From: Desulfovibrionaceae bacterium | Lineage (GTDB): Bacteria > Desulfobacterota > Desulfovibrionia > Desulfovibrionales > Desulfovibrionaceae | Length of the DNA: 64,000 bases | Reading direction: 5' to 3' | Assembly (NCBI GenBank): GCA_015709205.1 | Contig: JACCQO010000004.1 | Span: forward strand, 61,552-125,551 | In this document: piece after piece, positions 19,020 to 27,565 of the stretch | How the letters are laid out: each line of letters opens with the position of its first letter | Numbering within the stretch: the first letter of the stretch is position 1 | Program-made: the position numbers and the translations under genes | Notes under the pieces: generated by a model | What the model saw: only the letters and a program-made list of their open reading frames with translations | What the model was told of the DNA's origin: nothing | Databases searched by the model: none

Positions 19020-21047
19020 TCAGCCGCGTGCCGGTCCCCTGCCGTTGCCAGGCACCCCGCCGGTGCGGCCTTCGGCCTTGGCGGCCGGGGGCCGCACCGC
19101 GCCGTACTGGCCCTGGCGCAGCCCCAGGAAGAAGCGCCGCGCGTTGGTGCCCAGGGTCCGGATGCGGTAGCCGCCCTCCTGGACCACCAGGGTCGGCAGC
19201 CGCAGCGCGCCGATGGCCCGGCCGTTGGCCTCGAAGTCCGCCGGGCTCAGGGACCACGAGCCCGTGGGGTCGCCCTTGGCCGTGTCCAGCCCCAGGCAGA
19301 CCACCAGCAGCCCGGGCCCGAAGGCGCGGATGCGCTCCAGGGCGTGCTCCAGGGCGCGCAGGTGGGCCGCGCCGTCCACGTCCTCGGGCAGGGGGATGTT
19401 CAGGTTGAACCCCAGCCCCGCGCCCGCGCCGCGCTCGTCCGAAAACCCGCTGAAATAGGGATAGGCGAAGCCCGGATGGCCGTGGATGGAGACCGTGAGC
19501 ACGTCGGCGCGTTCGTAGAAGATGTCCTGCGTGCCGTTGCCGTGGTGGTAGTCGATGTCCAGCACGGCCACGCGGCCGCCGGACGCGGGGGCGGCCGGGT
19601 CCGCGCCTTGCGGCCCGCCGGGCGCGTCTCCGGCCGACGGCCCGCCGGGCCCATTCCCGGAGTCGGCAGCGGCCGACGGCGCGCCGGGCGCGCTCAGGCC
19701 GCGTTCCAGGCAGTACTGCGCGGCCACGGCCGCGGCGTTGAAATAGCAGAACCCGCCGAAGGCGCGGCGCTCGGCGTGGTGCCCGGGCGGGCGCACCAGG
19801 GCGTAGGCCAGCCGCTCGCCGTCGAGCACCCGGTCCGCCGCCGTGAGCACGCAGTCCACGGCGCGCCGCGCGGCCTGCCAGGCGTTGGAATTGAGCGGGG
19901 TGAAGGTGTCGATGCAGTAGTACCCGGCGCGCACGGGCAGCTCCTTGGGCGGCCGGGCCTGGTTGCGGATCGGAAAGACGTAGGGATACACGGACTTGCC
20001 CGGCGCGAGCAGCGCGGTCACGGCCTTGAAGTAGCGGACCATGCCCGCGTCGTGCACCGCGAGCACGTGGCGCTCGGGATGGCGGCGCACGTCGATGCGC
20101 TCGAAGAGCCCGGTGGGCTCCAGGGCCTTGAGGATGGAGCGCACCCGCGCCGGGGACTCCACGTAGCCGCGCTCGTGGACGTGGTGGATGTCGTGGCGGT
20201 CGTTGACCGTGAGCGCGATGCGCGGCGCGGCCGGTACGGCCGGTACGGCCGGTACGACCGGTACGAGGGGGGCCGACGGCGCGGCCGGGGCCGCGTAGCG
20301 CGGCTCGCGCAGCCGCATGGGGCCCGCGAAGGAGCGCACCACAAGGTCCACGTACTCCGGCGGACAGGTGTCCCCGTACTTGCGCTCCAGGATGGCGCGC
20401 ACCACCTCGCGCGCCCGCGCCGCCGAAACGGTCCGCCCGCGCTGCCCGCTGGGCTTGCCGGAAGCGCCGGGCTTCCGCGCCCCGACGCCTGCCTCGCCGC
20501 CCGCCCCGCCGCCGGACAGGTCGTCGAAGAGCAGGCTCGGCGGGCAGTCGTCCGTGGGCGAAAGCGGGGTCTCGTAGGCCGTGCCGACCACGGGCCGCGC
20601 GCCGAACCGCTCGTAGAAGCGCATCCGCGCCCGGTTGGCGCGCAGCAGGCCGTGGTTGCGGCACACGGCCGGGTCGTCGGACGGGCATTCGAAAAAAATG
20701 CCGCAGGCCCCGAGCAGCCGGGCCTGCTCGCGCAGGTGCGCGTAGAGCGCGCCGCCCACGCCGCGGCCCGTGCCGCCCGGGCTGGCGCACAGCCAGTCCA
20801 GGTAGCAGAAGTTCACGTCCGTGACGTGCAGGAGGATGGCGAAACCGCGCACGGAGTAGCCGCGCTCGGCCACGTAGAGGATGGTGCGGAAGCGGAAGGC
20901 CAGCGGATCGCGCAGCTTGGCCGGGATGTCCTCGTACTCCTTGGCGCGCACCGCGTCGAACTGGGCCTTGAGCATCTCCTGGACCTGGGCGATGGCCTGG
21001 CGGTCGCGGGGCAGGGTGTCGTCGAACACGCGGCGGATGCGGAACAT
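19020..21047 (-). CDS. GNAT acetyltransferase fused to histone-deacetylase-family protein
   Basis: The 675-aa protein joins two opposing activities. Residues 1 to about 195 resemble a GNAT acetyltransferase (LDWLCASPGGTGRGVGGALY, the acetyl-CoA loop). From about residue 270 it follows the HDAC/acetylpolyamine amidohydrolase family: YALVRPPGHHA, FGGFCYFN, DIDYHHGNGTQDIFY, VSIHGHPGFAYPY, LGLDTAKGDPTG and QEGGY. The zinc and catalytic His-Asp residues are present. A Gly/Pro/Ala-rich insert of about 40 residues separates the FCYFN and DIDYHHG parts. The start at 21047 has a perfect AAAGGAGG. It may reversibly acetylate proteins or polyamines; the substrate is unknown. Confidence 0.88.
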   Translation of the reverse strand: MFRIRRVFDDTLPRDRQAIAQVQEMLKAQFDAVRAKEYEDIPAKLRDPLAFRFRTILYVAERGYSVRGFAILLHVTDVNFCYLDWLCASPGGTGRGVGGALYAHLREQARLLGACGIFFECPSDDPAVCRNHGLLRANRARMRFYERFGARPVVGTAYETPLSPTDDCPPSLLFDDLSGGGAGGEAGVGARKPGASGKPSGQRGRTVSAARAREVVRAILERKYGDTCPPEYVDLVVRSFAGPMRLREPRYAAPAAPSAPLVPVVPAVPAVPAAPRIALTVNDRHDIHHVHERGYVESPARVRSILKALEPTGLFERIDVRRHPERHVLAVHDAGMVRYFKAVTALLAPGKSVYPYVFPIRNQARPPKELPVRAGYYCIDTFTPLNSNAWQAARRAVDCVLTAADRVLDGERLAYALVRPPGHHAERRAFGGFCYFNAAAVAAQYCLERGLSAPGAPSAAADSGNGPGGPSAGDAPGGPQGADPAAPASGGRVAVLDIDYHHGNGTQDIFYERADVLTVSIHGHPGFAYPYFSGFSDERGAGAGLGFNLNIPLPEDVDGAAHLRALEHALERIRAFGPGLLVVCLGLDTAKGDPTGSWSLSPADFEANGRAIGALRLPTLVVQEGGYRIRTLGTNARRFFLGLRQGQYGAVRPPAAKAEGRTGGVPGNGRGPARG

Positions 21048-21294
21048 GCGGCCTCCTTTGCCGAAAACGGATCGGGCGGAACCGGCCCGCTGCGGCGCGA
21101 CGCGCGCCATGCGCGGCGGGGGCGGCGGCTCCGGGGATCGCGCCGCCCGCCCGGGGCCGCCTGCCGCCATTCTACGCCACGCGCGCCCGCGGCACAACGG
21201 AATGCGAACCGCCCGAACGCCGCGGCGCGTGGACTTTTTCCTTCCGCCGCGCTACGCTGGAAAATCACCGCAAACCGTCCACCCCAAGACCGCC

Positions 21295-22233
21295 ATGCAC
21301 GAATCCTACCTCACCCGGCTCATCGACGATCTCTACGACGGGGTCTACTGCGTGAACCGCGACGGCGTGATCACCTCCTGGAACGAAAGCGCCGAACGCA
21401 TCACCGGCTACAGGGCCCGGGACGTGCTCGGCCGCCGCTGCTCGGACAACATCCTGCGCCACATCGACGATGCGGGAACGGAGCTGTGCGAGAAGGGCTG
21501 CCCGCTGCGCGCCACCATGGAGGACGGCGTCGTGCGCGAAATAGCCCCGGTGCTGCACCACGCCGACGGCCACCGCGTGCCCGTGCACGTGCGTAGCGCG
21601 CCGGTGCGCGACGAGCTCGGCCGCATCGTCGGGGCCATGGAGATATTTTCCGAGGCGCGCCCGAGCATGCGCTCCGGCGAGGAAACCGAGGCCCTGCGCC
21701 AACAGGCCCTGCTCGACCCGCTCACCGAGCTCGGCAACCGCCACCACGCCGAACTCGCGCTCAGCGCGCTGTATTCGGCCCTGGCCCAGGAAGGCGTGCC
21801 CTTCGGGCTGCTCTACGTGGACATCGACGGATTCGGCCGCCTGAACGACCTCTTCGGCGAGGAAGCGGCCGAGCGCATGCTGCTCGTGGCCGCACGGAAC
21901 ATGGAGGGCTCGTTGCGCGCCATGGACACGGCCTTTCGCTGGGGCGGCCAGGAATTCCTGGCCACCCTGCCCAACGTGACGCCGGAAACCCTGCGCCAGA
22001 CGGCGCAGCGGGTGCGCATCTTCATGGAGCACAGCTGGCTGGACGCCGAGAACGTCAGGCTGCGCGCCACGGTCTCCGCGGGCTGCACCATGGCCCGCCC
22101 CGACGACACGGTCTCCGGCTGCGTGGCCCGCGCCCGCGCGCGCATGGAGGCCGCCAAGAAGGCGGGCGGCAACCGCGTGGCGGGCAGCGCCCCCTGCGCC
22201 CCCGAATCCCGAATGGCCGCCGGGCCCACCTAG
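21295..22233 (+). CDS. PAS-GGDEF domain protein
   Basis: The 312-aa soluble protein has an N-terminal PAS domain (DDLYDGVYCVNRDGVITSWN) with a Cys pair, CEKGC, common in PAS domains of sulfate reducers. A GGDEF domain follows from about residue 140 (LLDPLTELGNRHHAE). The active-site loop reads GGQEF instead of GG[DE]EF, so diguanylate cyclase activity is uncertain. Its stop overlaps the stop of the convergent DUF748 gene within the shared bases CTAG. Confidence 0.88.
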   Translation: MHESYLTRLIDDLYDGVYCVNRDGVITSWNESAERITGYRARDVLGRRCSDNILRHIDDAGTELCEKGCPLRATMEDGVVREIAPVLHHADGHRVPVHVRSAPVRDELGRIVGAMEIFSEARPSMRSGEETEALRQQALLDPLTELGNRHHAELALSALYSALAQEGVPFGLLYVDIDGFGRLNDLFGEEAAERMLLVAARNMEGSLRAMDTAFRWGGQEFLATLPNVTPETLRQTAQRVRIFMEHSWLDAENVRLRATVSAGCTMARPDDTVSGCVARARARMEAAKKAGGNRVAGSAPCAPESRMAAGPT

Positions 22234-25200
22234 CGCAGGAGCAGCTCCACGCGACTCGCGGCCAGTTCCGGATGCGCCTTGGGCGGCGCGAGATCCGGGG
22301 CGCGCTGGAAGACCCGGCCCGCGTCCACGGCCGCGCCCAGCAGGTGCGCCTGCGCGGCCTCGGCCCGGGCCCGCGCCAAAGCCAACAGGTCGTCGTCCGA
22401 AACCTCCACGTGCGCGCGCAGCATGCTTTCCATCACCTCCACGGGCTGGTCCTTGAGCACGCCCACCGCGTTGCGCGGCCGTTCGAACTCCGCGTTCTCG
22501 TAGGCCTCGGTCAGCAGTTCCGGATACTCCTCCGGGGTGTAGGCCACCTGGGCGGCGTCCAGGCCCTCGGCCTTGGCGCCCATGCGCAGCAGCTTGCGGC
22601 GCTTGATCTTGAGCTGGAAGAAGCGCTCGGCCAGGGCCGCGCGGTCCGCCTCGGCGTCCACGAAGCCGACCACCTCCACGCGCAGCCGGGGCCGCTTGGC
22701 CAGGGCCGCGGCCACGTCGTCCAGCTTGGCCGCCTCGCTGGCCGCCAGCACCGCGTCGCCGGGCGCGAAGATCAGGAACCCCGTCTCCTCGCCGCCGCCG
22801 AAGAGGTTGCCGAGCAGGGCGAAGGGCGCGGTCACGATCTTGGTGAAGAGGTTGACGATGGCCCCGAAGATGACCTTGCCCAGGCCGAAGGACGGGTCGT
22901 CCAGCCGCCCGCTCACGGGCACGTCCAGGTCGATGTTGCCCGCGGAGTCCGTGAGCAGGGCCAGGCCGAGCTGGATGGGCAGGCTTGGCGCGTCCGGGCT
23001 CCGGACCTTCTCGCCCAGGGTGAGCTGCTCGAGGAGCAGCCGGTTGTCCAGGTCGAGGGCCGGGCCGTCGAGCTGCAACCGCACGTCGGCGCGCAGCTTG
23101 CCCGTGGCCAGGGGGTAGGCGATGTACTTGCGCGTGTAGGCCGAGAGCCCGTTCATCTCCAGGTTGGCCAGGTGCACGCCGATGTCCGTGGAGACGCGGC
23201 CGTCGCCCGCGGCCACCCAGCCGTCGGCGCGCAGCGGGGCATGGCCGTCCACGGTGGCGTTGAAGGCGAAGTCCGCGCGCTCGCCCGGTTCGGTGGACAG
23301 CCCGTTGAGCACGGCGTGCATGCCCTCCACCCGGGTCACGTAGGCCGGGTTCAGGGTCTCGTCGGTAAAGGAGACGCGCCCGCGCTCGAGACGCAGCGAG
23401 CCCAGGGACACGGTGGGCCCGGCGGCCGCCGGGTCGGCCGCGACGGCCGCGCCCGAAGCGGCTGCGGGCTCGGCCGAAGCGCTCGCGGCGGCCTCGGGCA
23501 CCGGTCCTGCGGCCGTGGCGTTGGCCGCCGTGGCGTTGCCGCCGAACGGGGCCAGGGCGCGAGAGAGGTTCATCACACCGTCCGCGCCGACCACGAAGTC
23601 GGCCTCGGGCTTGTCCAGAAGCACGGCGCGCACGCGCACGTCCAGGGGACTGTCGGACTTGGCGCGGCGCACCTCGGTGCGCTCCACGCGCAACCCGGCC
23701 AGGGCCGCCACGCGGCGGTCGGCGCGGTTGTCTTCCAGGGCCGCGCCCTCCAGGCGCAGCAGGTCCAGGCGCACATCCAACGGATCCAGGACCACACGCA
23801 GGGAACCGGCCTGGGCATCGGCCAGGGTGGCGAACTCGCGGAAGTTCTCCGGATCGCGCAGCACCGCGCCGCGCAGCGAAATCGAGGCCACGCGCACCTG
23901 CGCGCCCGGCTCGGCGCCCTCCAGGTCGCTGGACGCGGCAAAGGCCGCCGAGCGCACGCCCAGCCGCGCCAGGGACGCCAACACGCGATCGCGCGCCGCG
24001 TCGCGGTACTCGGCCTTGTCCGCCTCCACGGACTGCACGCTCACGACCAGGGGCGCGCTGGTCAGGTCCACGCCGCGCAGGGCCAGCTTGCCCAGGCGCG
24101 CCAGGTCGTGGCCCGTGGCCCGGTCGGCCAGGCGCAGCCCCGCGAGCGTCAGCCCGCCCGCGAAGCGCACCACCGGCACGTCGCCCGCCGCGTCCGCGTC
24201 GCCTTCGCGCGGCCCCAGGGCCCAACCGCCGGACGCATCCAGGGTTCCGGCGGCCACGTCCATGGGCGCGGCCGCGCCGTAGTAGGGCCGGTAGCGGGCC
24301 ACGGAGACCCCGGCCACGGTGCAGTTGCCCCCGCCGCGCACGGCCGCGGCCCCGCCGGAATTCAGGCCCGCAAGGTCCAAACCGCCGGAGACGGCCACGC
24401 GCTCCTGCTGCGGCCCGGTCACCCGCACGGCGAAGTCCACGGTCCCGGCCAGGTCCGAACGCAGCGGGCCGGTGTGCACGTCCGCCACGTAGGCGGCGGC
24501 AAAGGGCTCCGGCGTGGCCGCGTCGGCAAAGTCCACGCGCAACCCTTCGATGCCCAGCCCGGCCAGGGTGATGAGGAAGGTCTGTTCCGCGGCCGGGCCT
24601 GAAATGCCGGACGTTGCGACCGCGCCGGATCCGTCGTCCGTTGCTGCGTCCAGCGCGTCCGCCACGCCGTTTTCCGGGGATTCGGCTCCCGCGCCCGGCA
24701 GGTAGCCGAGCACGTCCAGCCGGCCGTCGCCGAAGCGCCGCAGCCGGGCAAAGGGGCCGGTCAGCGTCACCTGGCCGAGGCGCACCTCGCGCCGCTCCAG
24801 GCTGAAGTTTTCCAGGGGCACGCCCAGGGCGGCGAACCCGGCGAAGGGCGCGCCGTCCGGGCCGGTGAGCGCGAAATCGGCCAGGCCCACGGTGCCGGAG
24901 ACGTCCAGCAGGGGCAGCAGCCCGGGGCCGCGCGAGAGGTTCAGGCGCAGGTCGCAGGAGAAGCGGCCCGAGGAGAGCCGCGCCGGGGTGCGCACGGGCG
25001 CGTAGTCCCAGTAGGCCGCGAGGTCCAGGTCCTTGACGTCGAGCCGGAATTCGGTGCGCAGGGACTCGTGAAACGGCAGGGTGCGGCCCGTCAGCTCCAC
25101 GGGGTGCCCGTCCACGACCATGTCCAGGCGCGGCTCCACGAACTTCTCGCGGTCCGCGTCCAGGCCCGAGGTAAAGGGCACGCGCAGGTCCAGGCTCGTC

Positions 25201-25907
25201 ACGGCGTGCACCGCGCCCAGGGGGTTGTCGTCGAAACGCACGGTGCCGTTGACGATGGCGAAGTCGCGCACGACCACGGGGAAGGCCACGGCGACGGGCG
25301 TTTCGGGCGCGCCCGGCGCGCCGGACCCGCCCGGACCGGACGCCGTGGCGTTGGTCCCGGCTGTCGGGACCGTGGCGTTGCCCGGGGCCGGGCTTGCTGC
25401 GGCGGGCGGGCCCGCGAGGCGGTCGAGGATATCGGTGAAGTTGTAGACGTTGGGGGCCTGGCGCACCACGTGCACGGCGGGCGACTCCAACCGCACGGTT
25501 TCCGCCACCACGGCCAGCCGCCCGATGGACGAGAGGGCCGAGACGTTGACGCGCAACGCGCCGAGATGCACGAAGGGCTGGGCCTGCGCCCCGCCCGGCG
25601 CGTTCGCGGATTGGCCCGTTCCGCCGGACGCTGCGCCGGACTTTGCGCTGGGAGCTCCGACCCCGGCCTCCTGAATGGCCAGCCCCTCCACCGCCACCTC
25701 CAGGGTGAAGGGGTTGAAGCGCACCCGCTCCACGCGCACGGTGCGGCCGAGCACGTCGCTGAGCTGCGCCGAGAGCAGCCCGGGCCCGGCCAGGGGCACC
25801 ACCAGCAGGCAGACGACGAGGTAGAGGGCGGCCAGTTCGGCGGCCACCACCACGAGCTTCAGAGCCAACCCGATCCGCTTCCACCAGTTCCGCAACCGCC
25901 TGAACAT
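22230..25907 (-). CDS. DUF748 / AsmA-like large envelope protein
   Basis: The 1225-aa protein has one N-terminal transmembrane helix (about residues 17-42) and then a long beta-rich region typical of DUF748/AsmA-like proteins. These span the periplasm and are thought to support lipid transport or outer-membrane assembly. Family landmarks include LGRTVRVERVRFNPFTLEVAVEGL near the start, and the final third with IDLDVPVSGRLDDPSFGLGKVI and LEVVGFVD-like OmpA-type resemblance. Low-complexity Ala/Gly/Pro/Thr inserts occur near residues 190-225 and 800-840. It ends tail-to-tail with the PAS-GGDEF gene. The exact role cannot be read. Confidence 0.8.
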   Translation of the reverse strand: MFRRLRNWWKRIGLALKLVVVAAELAALYLVVCLLVVPLAGPGLLSAQLSDVLGRTVRVERVRFNPFTLEVAVEGLAIQEAGVGAPSAKSGAASGGTGQSANAPGGAQAQPFVHLGALRVNVSALSSIGRLAVVAETVRLESPAVHVVRQAPNVYNFTDILDRLAGPPAAASPAPGNATVPTAGTNATASGPGGSGAPGAPETPVAVAFPVVVRDFAIVNGTVRFDDNPLGAVHAVTSLDLRVPFTSGLDADREKFVEPRLDMVVDGHPVELTGRTLPFHESLRTEFRLDVKDLDLAAYWDYAPVRTPARLSSGRFSCDLRLNLSRGPGLLPLLDVSGTVGLADFALTGPDGAPFAGFAALGVPLENFSLERREVRLGQVTLTGPFARLRRFGDGRLDVLGYLPGAGAESPENGVADALDAATDDGSGAVATSGISGPAAEQTFLITLAGLGIEGLRVDFADAATPEPFAAAYVADVHTGPLRSDLAGTVDFAVRVTGPQQERVAVSGGLDLAGLNSGGAAAVRGGGNCTVAGVSVARYRPYYGAAAPMDVAAGTLDASGGWALGPREGDADAAGDVPVVRFAGGLTLAGLRLADRATGHDLARLGKLALRGVDLTSAPLVVSVQSVEADKAEYRDAARDRVLASLARLGVRSAAFAASSDLEGAEPGAQVRVASISLRGAVLRDPENFREFATLADAQAGSLRVVLDPLDVRLDLLRLEGAALEDNRADRRVAALAGLRVERTEVRRAKSDSPLDVRVRAVLLDKPEADFVVGADGVMNLSRALAPFGGNATAANATAAGPVPEAAASASAEPAAASGAAVAADPAAAGPTVSLGSLRLERGRVSFTDETLNPAYVTRVEGMHAVLNGLSTEPGERADFAFNATVDGHAPLRADGWVAAGDGRVSTDIGVHLANLEMNGLSAYTRKYIAYPLATGKLRADVRLQLDGPALDLDNRLLLEQLTLGEKVRSPDAPSLPIQLGLALLTDSAGNIDLDVPVSGRLDDPSFGLGKVIFGAIVNLFTKIVTAPFALLGNLFGGGEETGFLIFAPGDAVLAASEAAKLDDVAAALAKRPRLRVEVVGFVDAEADRAALAERFFQLKIKRRKLLRMGAKAEGLDAAQVAYTPEEYPELLTEAYENAEFERPRNAVGVLKDQPVEVMESMLRAHVEVSDDDLLALARARAEAAQAHLLGAAVDAGRVFQRAPDLAPPKAHPELAASRVELLLR

Positions 25908-26029
25908 GGCGCCCCCTTTCTTCGTGCGGCGCGCGGCGCGCCGCCGTTACTTCATCGGTCGTACGTCGTTCACCGCGGACGATCGCCCGACCGCCCGCCT
26001 GGGGGTCCGGGCCATGGCCCGGACCGCGT

Positions 26030-27355
26030 TCAACCGCGACGCAGATCGTCCAGGGACAGATTGCCGCCGCTTTCGTCCATGTGCCGGTCCATGTTCCCCA
26101 GGGCCGCATCCACCGCGGCCAGGGCGCGGCCGCCCGTCAGGTCCATGCCCGATCCGTCGTGGTCCAGGAGGCAGTCCAGCACGGCCTTGACGCGCACCTC
26201 GGACGGCGCGCGCACCAGGGCGAAGCGCTCGCTGTCGTCGTTGCAGACCCGGCCCGTGAGCCCCGCATCGCAGAACAGGCCCAGGATGTCCCGCACCAGG
26301 ATCACGGGCAGGGCGAAACGCGCCGCCAGGTCGCGGTCCGTGGGCAGCGGGCGCGATCCATGGGCCACGTCGGCCAGGTGCAGCAGGAGCGCCAACCCCA
26401 GCCGGAGCCGCTCGCGCAGGCTGACGCGCTCGTACTTGGCGCGCGCCTCGTAGTTGCTGAAATTCTGGAACGCGAAGCACATCTCCGCGCCGAGCAGCAC
26501 GATGACCCAGCTCATGTACACCCAGATGAGAAACAGCGGGAGCTGGGCGAAGCTGCCGTAGATGGCGTTATACTTGGCCGCGCCGATCTGGAAGGCCACG
26601 TAGAACCACTGGGCCAGCTGCCAGAGCGTGCCCGCCAGCACCCCGCCGGAGAGCGCGGCCCACCAGCGCACCCGCGTGTTCGGCACGAAGGAGTAGATGA
26701 ACGTGAGCGCCAGCCAGACGCTGATGTAGGGCACGAGCTTGAGGAGCACGAGGTAGACCTCGGAAAAGACCGAGATGGAGAGGATGGAGCGGACCACGGC
26801 CGTGGACTGCAGCGTGGCCGTGAAGCTGATGGCCGTGACGATGAGCACGGGCACGATGAGCGAGACCGAAAAGTAGTCCGCGGTCTTGCGGCCGATGGAC
26901 CGGCCGCGCTCCACGCCCCAGATGGTGTTGAAGGATATCTCGATGTTGGAGAGCAGGTTGACGACCGTGAAGAGCAGCAGCCCCACGCCCACGCCGCCCA
27001 GGGTGCGCACGTTGGTGTTGTTGATGTAGCTGATGATCGCGTCGGCCACCTGCTCGCGCCCGGCCAGGGCCTGGTGCAGCAGGTTGCGGATGAATTCCTT
27101 GTTCTGGAAGCCGAATCCCTTGAGCACGGAAAAGGCCACGGCCAGGAAGGGCACGATGGAGAGCACCGTGGTGAAGGTCAGGGCCGAGGCGCGGAGCATG
27201 ACGCGGTCGCGGGCCACGCCCTCGCCGAGCATCAGGGCCCACTTCACCAGGCGCACTGCCGACCGCCGCACGGGCGTCAGTTCGCCGAAGTCGCGCGTCC
27301 ACATATCCCGCCCCAACAGGGCGGCGACGATGGTCTTGACGAACGGTTCGTTCAC
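26030..27355 (-). CDS. YihY/UPF0761 family inner-membrane protein
   Basis: The 441-aa protein has the YihY (virulence factor BrkB-like) core: ASALTFTTVLSIVPFLAV, NTIWGVERGRS, LTFIYSFVPNTRVRW, GTLWQLAQWFYV and YGSFAQLPLFLIWVYMSW. It has about six transmembrane helices, then a cytoplasmic C-terminal winged-helix-like region of about 120 residues. A GTG start at 27355 is chosen because it has GGAG upstream and the reading frame before it is atypical. Its function is unknown. It is separated from the T3SS effector operon by that operon's terminator. Confidence 0.88.
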   Translation of the reverse strand: MNEPFVKTIVAALLGRDMWTRDFGELTPVRRSAVRLVKWALMLGEGVARDRVMLRASALTFTTVLSIVPFLAVAFSVLKGFGFQNKEFIRNLLHQALAGREQVADAIISYINNTNVRTLGGVGVGLLLFTVVNLLSNIEISFNTIWGVERGRSIGRKTADYFSVSLIVPVLIVTAISFTATLQSTAVVRSILSISVFSEVYLVLLKLVPYISVWLALTFIYSFVPNTRVRWWAALSGGVLAGTLWQLAQWFYVAFQIGAAKYNAIYGSFAQLPLFLIWVYMSWVIVLLGAEMCFAFQNFSNYEARAKYERVSLRERLRLGLALLLHLADVAHGSRPLPTDRDLAARFALPVILVRDILGLFCDAGLTGRVCNDDSERFALVRAPSEVRVKAVLDCLLDHDGSGMDLTGGRALAAVDAALGNMDRHMDESGGNLSLDDLRRG

Positions 27356-27497
27356 CTCTTGTCTCCGTGTTGCAGCGCCGCCCGCCGCGCGAGGGCGGAC
27401 CGGCCGACTTGGCAGGACCGGGCAGACCGGGCGCATCGGGCGGAAAACAGGGCCCACTTTTCAACTACCCCATTGCCGGACAGAGGAAAAGCGCGGA

Positions 27498-27536
27498 AAA
27501 AGGAAAAGCGCGGGAACGCGCACCGCGTTCCCGCGC
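27498..27536 (-). terminator. intrinsic terminator of the effector operon
   Basis: A 13-pair perfect stem, GCGCGGGAACGCG at 27508-27520 with its complement at 27524-27536, has a 3-base loop. On the minus strand it is followed by TTTTCCTTTTT. It lies 30 bases after the last effector gene. Confidence 0.88.
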
Positions 27537-27565
27537 CGTTCGGCATGCGCCGTGTGGCTCCGCCC

